From Paenibacillus pinistramenti (lineage in GTDB: Bacteria > Bacillota > Bacilli > Paenibacillales > Paenibacillaceae), in the NCBI RefSeq assembly GCF_005869875.1, contig NZ_VAWG01000008.1, forward strand, positions 62,001 through 126,000: a DNA stretch of 64,000 nucleotides, given 5' to 3'. The position numbers and the translations under genes are program-made. Shown here piece after piece: positions 15,455 through 24,648 of the stretch (the stretch's first letter is position 1; every line of letters begins with the position of its first letter). The notes below the pieces were generated by a model that saw only the letters and a list, made by a program, of their open reading frames with translations, did not search any database and was not told the DNA's origin.

Positions 15455-15877
15455 CTAAACTATAGTAGCGCTGTATCCGGTTTGCTTGCCTTTCTTAACT
15501 GCCTCAATATAGCCGTCAAAATAATAGGGGATATCATCTTCTTTACCGTTCTGGATGCGGCCTTTAACTTTATCGAATGCAAATATTGAAATGGAATATT
15601 CCGGCTCGCCGGTAACTAAAACAGGCTGGTCTCTATCTTGTACCCAAAAGTACCGGCCGCCATAATTCCTTCTGGCCACTTCAAAGATGTAACTTCCCGC
15701 CATAGACGAAGCAGAATCTAATGCATGGTTATCTAGTTTATAATTACCTAACTCTTCGAGAAGATCGTCCAGCTTTCGTAGACTTTGAATACTAAAATCA
15801 AAATTGCCTCTATCAGAAAAATTTGCCGCAAAGCTCTCCGCTGTTGAAATGATGTCTTGTTCTAATCGACTACTCAT
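15455..15877 (-). CDS. hypothetical protein, 140 aa
   Basis: An acidic cytosolic protein without signal peptide or TM helix. Visible features: an all-alpha N-terminus (LEQDIISTAESFAANFSDRG, LRKLDDLLEELGNYKLD) and a C-terminal beta-rich stretch (SYIFEVARRNYGGRYFWVQ, PVLVTGEPEYSISIFAFDKVKGRI, YYFDGYIEAVKKGK). I do not recognise the family; the layout recalls small immunity-type or DUF-type single-domain proteins. Start: ATG 15877 has AGGAG 10 bp upstream, whereas GTG 15886 is too close to it. More AT-rich than neighbours. Confidence 0.65.
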   Translation of the reverse strand: MSSRLEQDIISTAESFAANFSDRGNFDFSIQSLRKLDDLLEELGNYKLDNHALDSASSMAGSYIFEVARRNYGGRYFWVQDRDQPVLVTGEPEYSISIFAFDKVKGRIQNGKEDDIPYYFDGYIEAVKKGKQTGYSATIV

Positions 15878-15959
15878 AAACTCCACGCTCCTGAATTAGT
15901 TTTATCATTCTAACCTCCTATGACAAATTTTCTCCTTTATTCTACCAAGACTTGGCCCT

Positions 15960-16015
15960 TATAATGAAACCGCACTCATTTCTCTACATTACTCATTTCT
16001 CTACATTCAAGGGGG
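15960..16015 (+). promoter_or_regulatory. promoter and duplicated 5' UTR of the sensor kinase
   Basis: -10 TATAAT (15960-15965) with a weak -35. The transcribed leader contains a perfect 17-bp tandem duplication, ACTCATTTCTCTACATT (15974-15990 and 15991-16007), immediately before the ribosome site AAGGGGG (16009-16015). Confidence 0.6.
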
Positions 16016-16022
16016 CCGACTG

Positions 16023-17882
16023 ATGAAAGGCTGGAAGTTGAGGCTGGGGACCAGGTATTCTCAAGCCTTAAACCGGATGGAGACGAAGCTGCTGATCGTC
16101 TTTTTGTTTCTGATTATTTTACCGATCGGGGTGCTGAGCTATCTGTCGGCTCTCCGTTATTCAAGCTCGATTGAAAATACGACCGTCAGCTACGCCTCCC
16201 AGCTGTCTGACCAGATGATGACCAAGCTGGACGACTATATGGAGGATATGAAGAAGATTTCGATTATCCCGTCTTACCTGGGGGAGATCAAGACCGGTCT
16301 CAAAATGTCCAACAGCCATTATCAGGGACAGAGCGAGGCACTCAGCGGCACGCCCAGCATTCTGCCCGGTGATCAGCAGTGGGCGATTGATATCCAGAAG
16401 AAGATCGGGAACAGCATTTATTTTCTGAATAATGTCAAAAGCGGCACCAATACCGTCTATCTGTTCGACCGGTTTGGACATGTCTACTACGCCTCCAAAA
16501 GCTTGTACATCCGCTCGGATCTAAGCACAGTTTACCCGGAGTGGAAAAAGCTTGCCGATGCGGCGAACGGCACCCCGGTGCTGGTCAGCACCCAGGAGGT
16601 TACGCAGACGGCCAATACAAAGCGCTACGTCTTTACTGTAGTCCGGGCGATTATCGATCCGGATAATTACGAGCCGCTCGGCATGATCGCGGTAGACGCC
16701 AACATCGGCGTTATCGAGAATATCGTCAAGGACCTGGACCAGGTCACAGCAGGCACCACACTGATTATCGACGACAGCGGCAGGGTGATCTACGACAGCG
16801 AGAAGAAATATCTGGCCCAAAGCATGCCGCGCAGCGATTTGACCCGGCGGATGTCCGGAGAGCAGGGGAGCTTTAAAGGAGAGGTCGACGGGGAGCAGGC
16901 CGTAACGATCTACAAACAGTCCTCCCGGACGGGCTGGAAGGTGCTCATCACCATACCCGAGCAGCACCTGATGGAAGACGCGGTGCAGACCCGGAATCTG
17001 ACGATTGTCACGGCCATTATCATTATGAGCTTTGCCCTGCTCATTTCCTTGGTTATGGTGTTTGCGCTGACCCGTCCGCTGCGCTCCTTAACCCGGCTGA
17101 TGAAAGAGGTCCAGAAGGGCAACCTCGACGTTGTTTTTCCGGTGATCCGGCGTGATGAGGCAGGCGTTGTCGGAAATGCGTTCAACCGGATGCTGCTCCG
17201 GCTGAAGGCGCTGATCCAGGATATTTACGAGGTAGAGCAGCGTAAGAAGGAAGCAGAGCTTGAGGCGCTGCAGCTGCAGATTAACCCGCATTTTATATAC
17301 AACACGCTGGAGTCCATCCGCATGACTGCGGTAATCCATGATGATATTGAGGTCGGGGATATGACCCAGCTGCTGGGCAAGCTGCTCCGCTACAGCTTCC
17401 AGTCCGGCGGCACCGAGGTTGTGCCGATTGAGAAGGAATGGGAGCATTTGCGCATCTACGTCGAGCTGCTCAATTACCGCTACGGCAACCGGTTTGAGCT
17501 GATCCTGCCGGACCCGGAGGAAACGGCGGGCATGAGCGTCATGAAGCTGCTGTTCCAGCCGATCGTGGAGAATGCCGTCTACCACGGGCTTCAGGAGTCG
17601 AATGAGAACATGGTGATCCGGATCGAACACAGCCGGGAGGGCAAGGATCTCGACCATGTGTTCCGCATTATCGATAACGGCAGCGGCATGAGCGAGGATA
17701 CCCTCTATGAGCTGAGGCAGTCGCTGCGCAGCACCCGCTACGATTATCCGGCCGGAAGGGGGATCGGGCTGCGGAATGTACATGAGCGAATCAGGCTCCG
17801 GTACGGGGAGGCTTACGGACTGAGCCTGCAGAGCAGTGAAGGGACCGGCACCGTAGTAACGGTAACGCTGAGAAACCAGTAG
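16023..17882 (+). CDS. YesM-type sensor histidine kinase
   Basis: 619 aa. TM1 (about 23-44), an extracytoplasmic dCache-like sensor domain (about 45-325), TM2 (about 327-348), HAMP (RPLRSLTRLMKEVQKG...) and a His_kinase domain with phospho-acceptor His423 in LQINPHFIYNTLESIR, then HATPase (IVENAVYHGLQ, DNGSGMSED, GRGIGLRNVHERI). This is the LytS/YesM class that pairs with YesN-type AraC regulators and senses sugars through the external domain. Its likely partner is encoded at 18889 beyond an intervening minus-strand gene; the mannan transport cluster follows. Confidence 0.93.
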   Translation: MKGWKLRLGTRYSQALNRMETKLLIVFLFLIILPIGVLSYLSALRYSSSIENTTVSYASQLSDQMMTKLDDYMEDMKKISIIPSYLGEIKTGLKMSNSHYQGQSEALSGTPSILPGDQQWAIDIQKKIGNSIYFLNNVKSGTNTVYLFDRFGHVYYASKSLYIRSDLSTVYPEWKKLADAANGTPVLVSTQEVTQTANTKRYVFTVVRAIIDPDNYEPLGMIAVDANIGVIENIVKDLDQVTAGTTLIIDDSGRVIYDSEKKYLAQSMPRSDLTRRMSGEQGSFKGEVDGEQAVTIYKQSSRTGWKVLITIPEQHLMEDAVQTRNLTIVTAIIIMSFALLISLVMVFALTRPLRSLTRLMKEVQKGNLDVVFPVIRRDEAGVVGNAFNRMLLRLKALIQDIYEVEQRKKEAELEALQLQINPHFIYNTLESIRMTAVIHDDIEVGDMTQLLGKLLRYSFQSGGTEVVPIEKEWEHLRIYVELLNYRYGNRFELILPDPEETAGMSVMKLLFQPIVENAVYHGLQESNENMVIRIEHSREGKDLDHVFRIIDNGSGMSEDTLYELRQSLRSTRYDYPAGRGIGLRNVHERIRLRYGEAYGLSLQSSEGTGTVVTVTLRNQ

Positions 17883-17902
17883 CCGCTCTTAGAAAAAGAA
17901 AA

Positions 17903-17936
17903 CCGGTTCCGCCCCTGTCCCAGGGGAGGGAACCGG
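17903..17936 (-). terminator. terminator of the FhuF-like gene
   Basis: CCGGTTCC/GGAACCGG stem with an inner CCCCTG/CAGGGG stem. On the minus strand it is followed by TTTTCTTTTTC. It can also end the kinase transcript from the other side. Confidence 0.8.
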
Positions 17937-17971
17937 CCTCAGGCCGGCTGCCCCGCCGCGAGCCGGCTGGC

Positions 17972-18766
17972 TTATTTTCCCGCTTCGGCAAGCATGGCCT
18001 GCCTTCGGACTTCCCGCTCTGCGGGCGTCAATTGCGGGCAGGTGTAGCACCTGCTTCCGCCCGCGCGGCGGTCATACATGCAGCAGGAGGACTGGATCAG
18101 CCACTTTTCCCCCGGATTCAGCGGGCTCTCCACATATCTTGGCGGGTGGTGATATGGATTTCTTCTCCGGCGGAACAACTCCGGCGCCATTTCCTTGAGC
18201 TGCCGGCTGTCCTGCATAAAGCGTTCCACGACCTCCTGTCGCGGCTCGTTTGCGGCCAGGAAGTCGATAACAAAGTTCAGCTGTCCGCCGAACTGCTGCC
18301 AGATGGCATCAGGCTTCAGCCCGGCTGCCCCGGCAATCTTCTCAATCGCGGGAGTGATAAACATCCCGAAATAGCGCTCCCAATGGCGGGCCAGATAAGA
18401 AGAGCGCTCCCCGGCCGGAATCTCGTCCGAACGGACCTCCTTAATCTTGTAGCCGAAATAGGCGTAATCTCCGGGTTTCTCTACCTGATAGACCAGATTG
18501 TCCGGCTGCAGATCGATCAGCCTGTCGTACTGGGCGGCGAACAGCAGCTGAATTAAGGTCAGCCTGCAGAGCGAGGTTCCGACGAAAGAAGCCGGAAGCT
18601 CCAGGGATAGAGCCTGTACCTGCTGCCCGTAAGAGCTCAGCATTTCGCGGAGCGGCTGGTCCTCGAACATCCGGACGGCCGGCTGCTCGTAAAGAGGCTG
18701 GCCGGCTCCTTCCGGCGACACATGATAGTACATTTTGGCGAAAGTAAAGTCGAAATACGGTTCCAT
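17972..18766 (-). CDS. FhuF-like siderophore-iron reductase
   Basis: 264 aa. The C-terminal motif CCMYDRRAGGSRCYTC has the C-C-x10-C-x2-C spacing that binds the unusual [2Fe-2S] cluster of FhuF ferric-siderophore reductases. The N-terminal two thirds show the FhuF/IucA-C-like fold (LCRLTLIQLLFAAQYDRLIDL). Role by family: releases iron from imported ferric siderophores in the cytosol. No siderophore transporter is nearby and I see no Fur box in the 120-bp upstream region. Its position between kinase and regulator genes, on the opposite strand, suggests insertion into an ancestral two-component operon. Confidence 0.82.
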   Translation of the reverse strand: MEPYFDFTFAKMYYHVSPEGAGQPLYEQPAVRMFEDQPLREMLSSYGQQVQALSLELPASFVGTSLCRLTLIQLLFAAQYDRLIDLQPDNLVYQVEKPGDYAYFGYKIKEVRSDEIPAGERSSYLARHWERYFGMFITPAIEKIAGAAGLKPDAIWQQFGGQLNFVIDFLAANEPRQEVVERFMQDSRQLKEMAPELFRRRRNPYHHPPRYVESPLNPGEKWLIQSSCCMYDRRAGGSRCYTCPQLTPAEREVRRQAMLAEAGK

Positions 18767-18888
18767 TCGCGCCTCTCTCCTCCTCTATGCTGGATGGCAG
18801 GTTTACAAGTGATTATACTGGAAAACAGACATGTTGATTAAATATTCCCCCAAATTTCTTATTCTCCCGCAGGATGGAGGCGAACCCC

Positions 18889-20430
18889 TTGGTTATTCAT
18901 ATAGCTGTGGTAGACGATGAGGAAAGAATCAGACAGGGCCTCGCGAAGCTGATCGAACTGACCGGAAGCGACTTCAAGGTTTCAGGTACATTCGCAAGCG
19001 CGCAGGAGCTGCTTGACCGGCTGGGTACTTTTCCGCTGGATTTCCTGATTACGGATATAAAAATGCCCCAGATGGACGGTCTGCAGCTCATCGAGCAGCT
19101 CCGCAGGCGAAGCCCGGGCACCAGGCTTGCGATTCTGAGCGGCTTTAACGATTTCGTGTTCGCCCGCCAGGCGATCAGGTACGGCGTAGAAGATTACCTG
19201 CTTAAACCGGTGGACCAGAAAGAGCTCACCGAGCTGCTGAACCGGATCAGGGACGCAGTTGAGCAGGACAAGGCCCGCCAGGAGGTGTCGGCCAGGGAGC
19301 GCATCCGGCTGCTGCTTGGCATGAATGCCCTGCATCTCCGGGAGCCCGTGGCCCAGGAGGCGCTCCTCCGTCTGGAGGAAACGGAGGAGCTGCATGACCG
19401 GTATGCTGTATTTCTGCTCCGTTCGGAGACGGATTTGTCGCGGGACGGCCTGATGCGTTTTACCCCCGTTTGGAAAAGAAGCTGCCGCCTCATCGAGTGG
19501 GAGCCCGGGCAGACGCTGATCATCGCCGCGGTGAATCCCGGCGAGCAGGAGCGGACGGTGCGGGAGCTGGGGGACTCGCTGCTTCAGTACTTGCCGCAGC
19601 ATCATACCGTCCGGCTTGGCGTCAGCTGCATTCAAACCGGAGCCGGCGGGCTCCGCGCCGCCTACGAGGAAGCCCGGGCCGGCCTGCAGTACAGCTGGTA
19701 TGAACGGAGCATTAAGGCGGTGACCATGGCTGAAGGGCTGAAACGCTCCAAAACGGCGGCGGACAGCCCGCATATTTACAAGCAGATTGACAAGAATCTG
19801 CGTCCGGCGCTGGAGCTGCTTGATGCGGAGCGGATCAGGGACATCCTGACCCAGTGGCTGCGCGAGGTTGAGGCGCAGCGTCCAGGCTGGCAGGAGCTCA
19901 CCGAGGCGTGCTCGGTCCTGTTCGAGCTGCTGCGCAGCGACCAGAGCGAAGCGGATCACCCGGCAGCATCTGCGGCAGGCCCGGCTTCCGGAGGTGCCGG
20001 AGCGCAGCTGTTTATTCCGGCCGCCTATCCTCACTGGGAGGCATTCTCGGCCGCGCTGCTTGCCCGGACCGAAGAGCTGCTGCGGCTTCTGAAGGAGAAC
20101 CGGCAGGAGAACCGGGCGGTGGAGACGGTCAAGGTCTTCATCCAGCAGCACTATAAGGAGGAGCTGGAGCTGTCGAGGCTGGCGGATGCGGTTTACCTGA
20201 CGCCCAGCTATTTGAGCAAGCTGTTTAGAACGGAGACCGGGGAGACGATTACCGACTACATCATCTCCGTCCGGATTGAGCGGGCGAAGGAGCTCCTCCT
20301 GAAAGAGCCGGGGCTCAAGACGTACGAGGTCGGGGAGCAGGTGGGCTATGCCGACCCGGCTTATTTTAACAAGGTATTTAAGAAGATGGCCGGCTGCACG
20401 CCCAAGGAGTACCGGGAGCGGGCACGGTAG
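18889..20430 (+). CDS. YesN-type AraC response regulator
   Basis: 513 aa from TTG 18889, preceded by GGAGG (18876-18880) at 8 bp; ATG 18874 in the same frame has no ribosome site. REC domain: IAVVDDEERIRQG, phospho-acceptor Asp56 (LITDIKMPQMDG), Lys in LLKPVD. The central region (about 130-390) is variable, and the C-terminal AraC domain (about 410-513) has two HTH units (LSRLADAVYLTPSYLSKLFR, YEVGEQVGYADPAYFNKVFKK). Phosphorylated by the kinase at 16023, it probably activates the mannan operon promoter 100-150 bp downstream of its own terminator. Confidence 0.92.
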   Translation: MVIHIAVVDDEERIRQGLAKLIELTGSDFKVSGTFASAQELLDRLGTFPLDFLITDIKMPQMDGLQLIEQLRRRSPGTRLAILSGFNDFVFARQAIRYGVEDYLLKPVDQKELTELLNRIRDAVEQDKARQEVSARERIRLLLGMNALHLREPVAQEALLRLEETEELHDRYAVFLLRSETDLSRDGLMRFTPVWKRSCRLIEWEPGQTLIIAAVNPGEQERTVRELGDSLLQYLPQHHTVRLGVSCIQTGAGGLRAAYEEARAGLQYSWYERSIKAVTMAEGLKRSKTAADSPHIYKQIDKNLRPALELLDAERIRDILTQWLREVEAQRPGWQELTEACSVLFELLRSDQSEADHPAASAAGPASGGAGAQLFIPAAYPHWEAFSAALLARTEELLRLLKENRQENRAVETVKVFIQQHYKEELELSRLADAVYLTPSYLSKLFRTETGETITDYIISVRIERAKELLLKEPGLKTYEVGEQVGYADPAYFNKVFKKMAGCTPKEYRERAR

Positions 20431-20440
20431 CGATGAAGGC

Positions 20441-20473
20441 GAAACCTGCGCTGCGTGCGCGGGTTTCTTTTTT
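20441..20473 (+). terminator. terminator of the response regulator gene
   Basis: GAAACCTGCGC / GTGCGCGGGTTTC hairpin followed by TTTTTT. Confidence 0.85.
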
Positions 20474-20509
20474 CATTAGGAGGAGTTTTTCACATCAAAC
20501 CCAATTCAA

Positions 20510-20532
20510 GACAAGGAAAACAAACACAGTCC
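20510..20532 (+). promoter_or_regulatory. putative activator site, copy 1
   Basis: GACAAGGAAAACAAACACAG plus TCC; 18 of 23 positions match the element at 25880-25902, which stands at nearly the same distance (46-48 bp) upstream of a TATAAT-cre module. It is a candidate binding site for the AraC-type regulator encoded immediately upstream. Confidence 0.5.
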
Positions 20533-20533
20533 A

Positions 20534-20576
20534 TTAACAGGCCAATCGGCCTCCCGCTATAATGTAAGCGATTACT
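20534..20576 (+). promoter_or_regulatory. mannan operon promoter with cre site
   Basis: -35-like TTAACA (20534-20539), 18-bp spacer, -10 TATAAT (20558-20563), and the catabolite-response element TGTAAGCGATTACT (20563-20576) directly overlapping and following the -10. CcpA should repress it when preferred sugars are present. Confidence 0.75.
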
Positions 20577-20622
20577 AAAGTGTGTACTGCTGTAACCATC
20601 AATGCAGAAAGCGGGGGTGTCT

Positions 20623-21501
20623 ATGTTCAATTTAAGCTACAAGGCGCAGCGCTATTTGATCTTATTCGGTTTTCTGACGATACCGGTTGTGCTGTCGCTG
20701 ATGTTCTCTTATTATCCGGCCTTTTCCTTGCTGTACTACAGCTTCACTGACTGGACCGGTCTGGGCTGGGAAATGCACTGGGTCGGCTTCGCCAATTACA
20801 AAGAGGTGTTTACCCGTCCGGAAATCTTCAGCGTGTTTGAACACAACGCCTATTATTTCGTCGGCGGCCTGATCCAGACCGCAGTGGCCCTGTTCTTCGC
20901 GGTCATCCTGACCGGCAAATTGAAAGGGCGGAACGTCTTCCGCGCGATGCTGTTTCTGCCTTACGTGCTCCACAGCGTAGCGATCGTCATTATGTTCAAA
21001 AATGTTTACCACTCCGAATACGGTTCCCTGAACCTGTTCCTGCAGTCGATCGGGCTGGGAAGCTGGCAGCAGGAATGGCTGGGCAATCCGCATCTGGTCA
21101 ACGTTTCACTCGCTTTTATCTCGGTATGGAAGTTCTTCGGCTTAAGCATGGTCATCTTCATCGGCGCTCTGCAGTCCATTCCGGCTGACCTGTATGAAGC
21201 GGCCAAAATCGACGGGGCCTCCGGCTGGCAGGCGTTCCGGTTCATCACCGTTCCGAGCATCCGCTCCGTCATTGAAATGATGATGATCCTTACGTTAACC
21301 GGTGCTTTGGAAGCGTTTGATATTCCTTATATTATGATGCTTGGCGCAAACGGCACCGACACCTTTGTCTCGAAGACGGTCGATATGGCGTTTAAATTCC
21401 AGCAGGCGGGACTGGCTTCCGCAATGGCCGTTGTGCTGCTTCTGATCGTCATGTTCTTTATCTTCATCCAGCGCAAGCTGCTGTTTAGAGGGGGAGAGTA
21501 A
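20623..21501 (+). CDS. sugar ABC transporter permease (MalF/UgpA-type)
   Basis: 292 aa, six TM helices of the carbohydrate uptake CUT1 permease family. The EAA loop reads YEAAKIDGASGWQAFRFITVPSI. ATG 20623 has GGGGGTG five bases upstream and starts MFNLSYKAQRYLILF; ATG 20602 has no ribosome site. With the next gene it makes the channel for beta-mannan oligosaccharides (inference from the cluster). No dedicated ATPase is present; CUT1 systems often share MsmX. Confidence 0.9.
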   Translation: MFNLSYKAQRYLILFGFLTIPVVLSLMFSYYPAFSLLYYSFTDWTGLGWEMHWVGFANYKEVFTRPEIFSVFEHNAYYFVGGLIQTAVALFFAVILTGKLKGRNVFRAMLFLPYVLHSVAIVIMFKNVYHSEYGSLNLFLQSIGLGSWQQEWLGNPHLVNVSLAFISVWKFFGLSMVIFIGALQSIPADLYEAAKIDGASGWQAFRFITVPSIRSVIEMMMILTLTGALEAFDIPYIMMLGANGTDTFVSKTVDMAFKFQQAGLASAMAVVLLLIVMFFIFIQRKLLFRGGE

Positions 21502-21503
21502 AG

Positions 21504-22331
21504 ATGGCTAACGAAAATAAACTCTGGAAGGTCTGCAAGTACCTGCTTCTGCTGGTCGCGCTGTTTGTCGTCTTTTTCCCAATTTACTCCGTGCTTATCG
21601 GCGCGTTCAAAACCCAGGTGGAATACTACCAGTCCGGCCTCCGGCTGCCGCATAACTGGTTTGACTTCTCCAACTTCCGCAAGGTATTCAAGGTCGGCAA
21701 GCTGGGGCTCGGCTTTAAAAATATCTCCATCATCCTGGTTGCTTCCATTGCCGGCAACGTCGTGCTGGGCACCATGGTCGCTTATGCGCTGGGCCGCTTT
21801 GATTTCAAGCTGAAAAAGCCGATCATCGGCATGTACCTGGTCGCCCAGATCATCCCGATGATTACAACACAGGTTGCGACTTTCAGCGTGATCAAGTTTA
21901 TCGGCGCTTACAACCACATGTCCGCTCCGATCCTGCTCTATCTCGGAGCTGACGTGCTGCAAATCGTTATTTATCTGCAGTTCGTCAACAACATTCCGCG
22001 GGATCTGGACGAAAGCGCCATGATCGAAGGAGCTTCGCTGTTCCGGATTTACCGCAGCATTATTTTTCCGCTGCTGGCTCCGGCGACGGCTACGCTTATC
22101 ATTTTGAAGACCATCTCGATCTATAACGACTTCTATACACCGTATCTTTATATGCCAAGTCCGAAGCTGCGGGTGGTTTCGACGGCGATTTACTCCTTTG
22201 TCGGGCCTAACGCCGCACAGCTGAACGTGATTTCAGCCGGCATCCTGGTCATCTTTATTCCAACCGTTATTATCTTCCTTGTCCTGCAGCGGTATATTTT
22301 TGCGGGAGTAACGAGCGGAGCGGTGAAATAA
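21504..22331 (+). CDS. sugar ABC transporter permease (MalG/UgpE-type)
   Basis: 275 aa, six TM helices, with the EAA loop DESAMIEGASLFRIYRSIIFPLL and the characteristic C-terminus ending in AGVTSGAVK. Starts 3 bp after the previous stop with GGGGGAG as ribosome site. Partner of the upstream permease. Confidence 0.92.
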   Translation: MANENKLWKVCKYLLLLVALFVVFFPIYSVLIGAFKTQVEYYQSGLRLPHNWFDFSNFRKVFKVGKLGLGFKNISIILVASIAGNVVLGTMVAYALGRFDFKLKKPIIGMYLVAQIIPMITTQVATFSVIKFIGAYNHMSAPILLYLGADVLQIVIYLQFVNNIPRDLDESAMIEGASLFRIYRSIIFPLLAPATATLIILKTISIYNDFYTPYLYMPSPKLRVVSTAIYSFVGPNAAQLNVISAGILVIFIPTVIIFLVLQRYIFAGVTSGAVK

Positions 22332-22360
22332 ATAAATTTTCAATAAAAGGGAGTGAGCTT

Positions 22361-23338
22361 ATGGTTACAAGCAGCAAGGAGCCTTGGCAGGATTGGGCTG
22401 CGGGGATGACCTGGGGCTGGACGGGGGTGCGCGGCACCTGGAATACACCGGAGGCCGAATTCTCCATGGAGGAGATGGCGAAGCTCGGCGTGAACTGGAC
22501 GGCAATCGCTTTGTCCGCTCTGCAGGAGACGGCTCAGTCGACGGAAATTCCGTTTGAGGAAGCGCCGACAGTGACGGACGCGGAGGTGCGCTGGGCGATC
22601 CGGAAGGCCAAATCGCTGGGGCTGAAGGTGTGCCTGAAGCCGGTGGTCAATGTCCGGAACGGCACCTGGCGGGCGCATATTGCCTTCTTCGACCATGAGG
22701 TGCCGGGCGAGCCGAGCTGGCGGGAGTGGTTCCAGTCCTACGGCCGGTTCATCAGGCATTATGCCGCAATCGCCGAGGAGGAGGGCTGCGAGATGCTCTG
22801 CATCGGCTGCGAAATGGTGCAGACCGACAAGCGGGAAGACGAATGGCGGGCGCTGATCGCCGAGGTGCGGGACATTTACAGCGGGCTGATCACCTACAAC
22901 TGCGACAAGTATCAGGAAGGACATGTCAGCTGGTGGGATGATGTCGACCTGATCTCCTCCAGCGGATACTATCCGCTTGGGGAATGGGAGCAGGAGCTGG
23001 ACCGGATCGAAGGTGTCCTGAACAAGTGGCAGAAGCCGTTCTTCTTCATGGAGGCCGGATGCCCGAGCCGGGAGAACTCGCCAAGCCGTCCAAACGACTG
23101 GTCGATGGCCGGCGCACCGTCCGAAGAAGCGCAGAAGCGGTATTACGAGGACATGTTCGCCGCCTGCGCGAAGCGAAAATGGGTGCAGGGCTTTATGCTG
23201 TGGGATTGGCCGGCCAAACTTTATGATGCGGCGGAAGCGGCGGAGAACGATGATTACTGCATGTACGGCAAGAGCGCAGCTGACGTGATCCGTGAGCATT
23301 ATGCGCAGCAGGTGTCGGCTTTGAATGCTTCGAACTGA
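22361..23338 (+). CDS. GH113 endo-beta-1,4-mannanase, cytosolic
   Basis: 325 aa without signal peptide. The glycoside hydrolase family 113 fold is indicated by GMTWGWTGVRGTW, GLKVCLKPVVNV and two catalytic glutamates: Glu151 in IGCEMVQT (acid/base) and Glu231 in FFMEAGCPSRE (nucleophile), the same numbering I recall for the Alicyclobacillus mannanase ManA. It would cut imported beta-1,4-manno-oligosaccharides down to mannobiose. The lack of export signal fits intracellular use after ABC import. The frame overlaps the following ORF by its longest reading only. Confidence 0.85.
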   Translation: MVTSSKEPWQDWAAGMTWGWTGVRGTWNTPEAEFSMEEMAKLGVNWTAIALSALQETAQSTEIPFEEAPTVTDAEVRWAIRKAKSLGLKVCLKPVVNVRNGTWRAHIAFFDHEVPGEPSWREWFQSYGRFIRHYAAIAEEEGCEMLCIGCEMVQTDKREDEWRALIAEVRDIYSGLITYNCDKYQEGHVSWWDDVDLISSSGYYPLGEWEQELDRIEGVLNKWQKPFFFMEAGCPSRENSPSRPNDWSMAGAPSEEAQKRYYEDMFAACAKRKWVQGFMLWDWPAKLYDAAEAAENDDYCMYGKSAADVIREHYAQQVSALNASN

Positions 23339-23357
23339 ACGGGAAGGGGAGAGGGAA

Positions 23358-24608
23358 TTGAACGAGATGAAGAGGAGCCTGGCGGAGCTGGACCAGTGGA
23401 GCAGCGAGCTGAAGGATGAGCTGGTGAACAACATTTTGGCCTACTGGATGGAGCGTACCGTGGATGAGAAGCATTTCGGGTTTGTCGGCGAGATTACGAG
23501 CCGCGGCGAAATCCGGCCGGAGGCGGACAAAGGGCTGGTGCTGCACGCCCGGATCCTGTGGACGTTTGCGGCGGCCTTCAGGGAGTGCAAGGACGAACGT
23601 TATCTGCAGATGGCACAGCGGGCCTATGAGACCCTGCGCGAATCCTTCCGCGACCCGGAATACGGCGGCCTGTACTGGATGATAGATGCCGCCGGCGCGC
23701 CGGTTCAGGACAAGAAGCAGGTCTACGGTCAGGCCTTTGTCATCTACGCCTTGGCGGAATATGTCCGCGCGGACGGCGCAGGAAGCAGTGAGAGCCAGGA
23801 AGCGCTGGACTGGGCGGTGGAGCTGTACCGTCTGCTGGAGCGCTATGCTTACGATCCCGTCCATCTCGGCTACGTGGAGGCCTTGGCCCGGGATTGGAGC
23901 GAGACCGACGATCTGTCGCTGAGCGGCAAAGATCTGAATGAGCGGAAGTCCATGAACACGCATCTGCACGTCCTTGAAGCCTATACCAACCTGTACCGGG
24001 TGTTCCCGGCGGAGGGGCTGGGCGGCAGGCTGCGGGAGCTGATCGAGGTCCATCTGGATAAGATCATCGACCCTGACACGTCCCACTTCCGTCTGTTCTT
24101 CGACGACGAGTGGAACTCCAAGTCGCCGGACGTTTCCTACGGCCACGATATTGAAGGCAGCTGGCTGTTGTGTGAAGCCGCCGAGGTGCTGGGCGATGAG
24201 ACGCTGGAGACTCGTGTGAACGAGGCGGCGCAGGCGATGGCAGAGGCGACACTGGATGAGGGCACCGACAGCGACGGAGGGATTTTTAACGAGTATGACG
24301 GCGCTCATCTGGACGACTCCAAGGACTGGTGGCCGCAGGCCGAAGCGATGGTCGGCTACCTGAACGCTTATCAGCTGACAGGAGAGGAGGCCTTTTTGCA
24401 GGCAGCGCGCAGCAGCTGGTCCTTTATCACCCGCTTTGTCAGCGACCGTGAAGGCGGCGAGTGGCACTGGCAGGTCCGGCGCGACGGAACGCCCGTCATT
24501 TCGGACGGCCAGCCGAAGGCCGGCGCCTGGAAATGCCCGTACCATAACAGCCGCGCGTGCATGGAGGCTTTGAACCGGATTCAAGCGATCAAGCGCAAGG
24601 CGGACTAA
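23358..24608 (+). CDS. cellobiose 2-epimerase-type AGE family enzyme
   Basis: 416 aa from TTG 23358 (AAGGGGAGAGGG upstream; ATG 23367 is an alternative). An (alpha/alpha)6-barrel N-acylglucosamine 2-epimerase family member with the cellobiose-epimerase His set: GLVLHARILWTFAAAF, SYGHDIEGSWLLCEA, WWPQAEAMVGYLNAY and WKCPYHNSRACMEALNRI. It converts the reducing-end mannose of beta-1,4-mannobiose to glucose, giving 4-O-mannosyl-glucose, the substrate of the next enzyme. Position between GH113 and GH130 genes supports this function. Confidence 0.88.
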   Translation: MNEMKRSLAELDQWSSELKDELVNNILAYWMERTVDEKHFGFVGEITSRGEIRPEADKGLVLHARILWTFAAAFRECKDERYLQMAQRAYETLRESFRDPEYGGLYWMIDAAGAPVQDKKQVYGQAFVIYALAEYVRADGAGSSESQEALDWAVELYRLLERYAYDPVHLGYVEALARDWSETDDLSLSGKDLNERKSMNTHLHVLEAYTNLYRVFPAEGLGGRLRELIEVHLDKIIDPDTSHFRLFFDDEWNSKSPDVSYGHDIEGSWLLCEAAEVLGDETLETRVNEAAQAMAEATLDEGTDSDGGIFNEYDGAHLDDSKDWWPQAEAMVGYLNAYQLTGEEAFLQAARSSWSFITRFVSDREGGEWHWQVRRDGTPVISDGQPKAGAWKCPYHNSRACMEALNRIQAIKRKAD

Positions 24609-24648
24609 CAACACACTTTCAAAGTACCACATTTGAGGAGGAGAACGA

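Noticed and set aside
18767-18888. Fur box for the FhuF-like gene
   Set aside because: No GATAATGATAATC-like sequence is visible between the FhuF-like gene and the response regulator.
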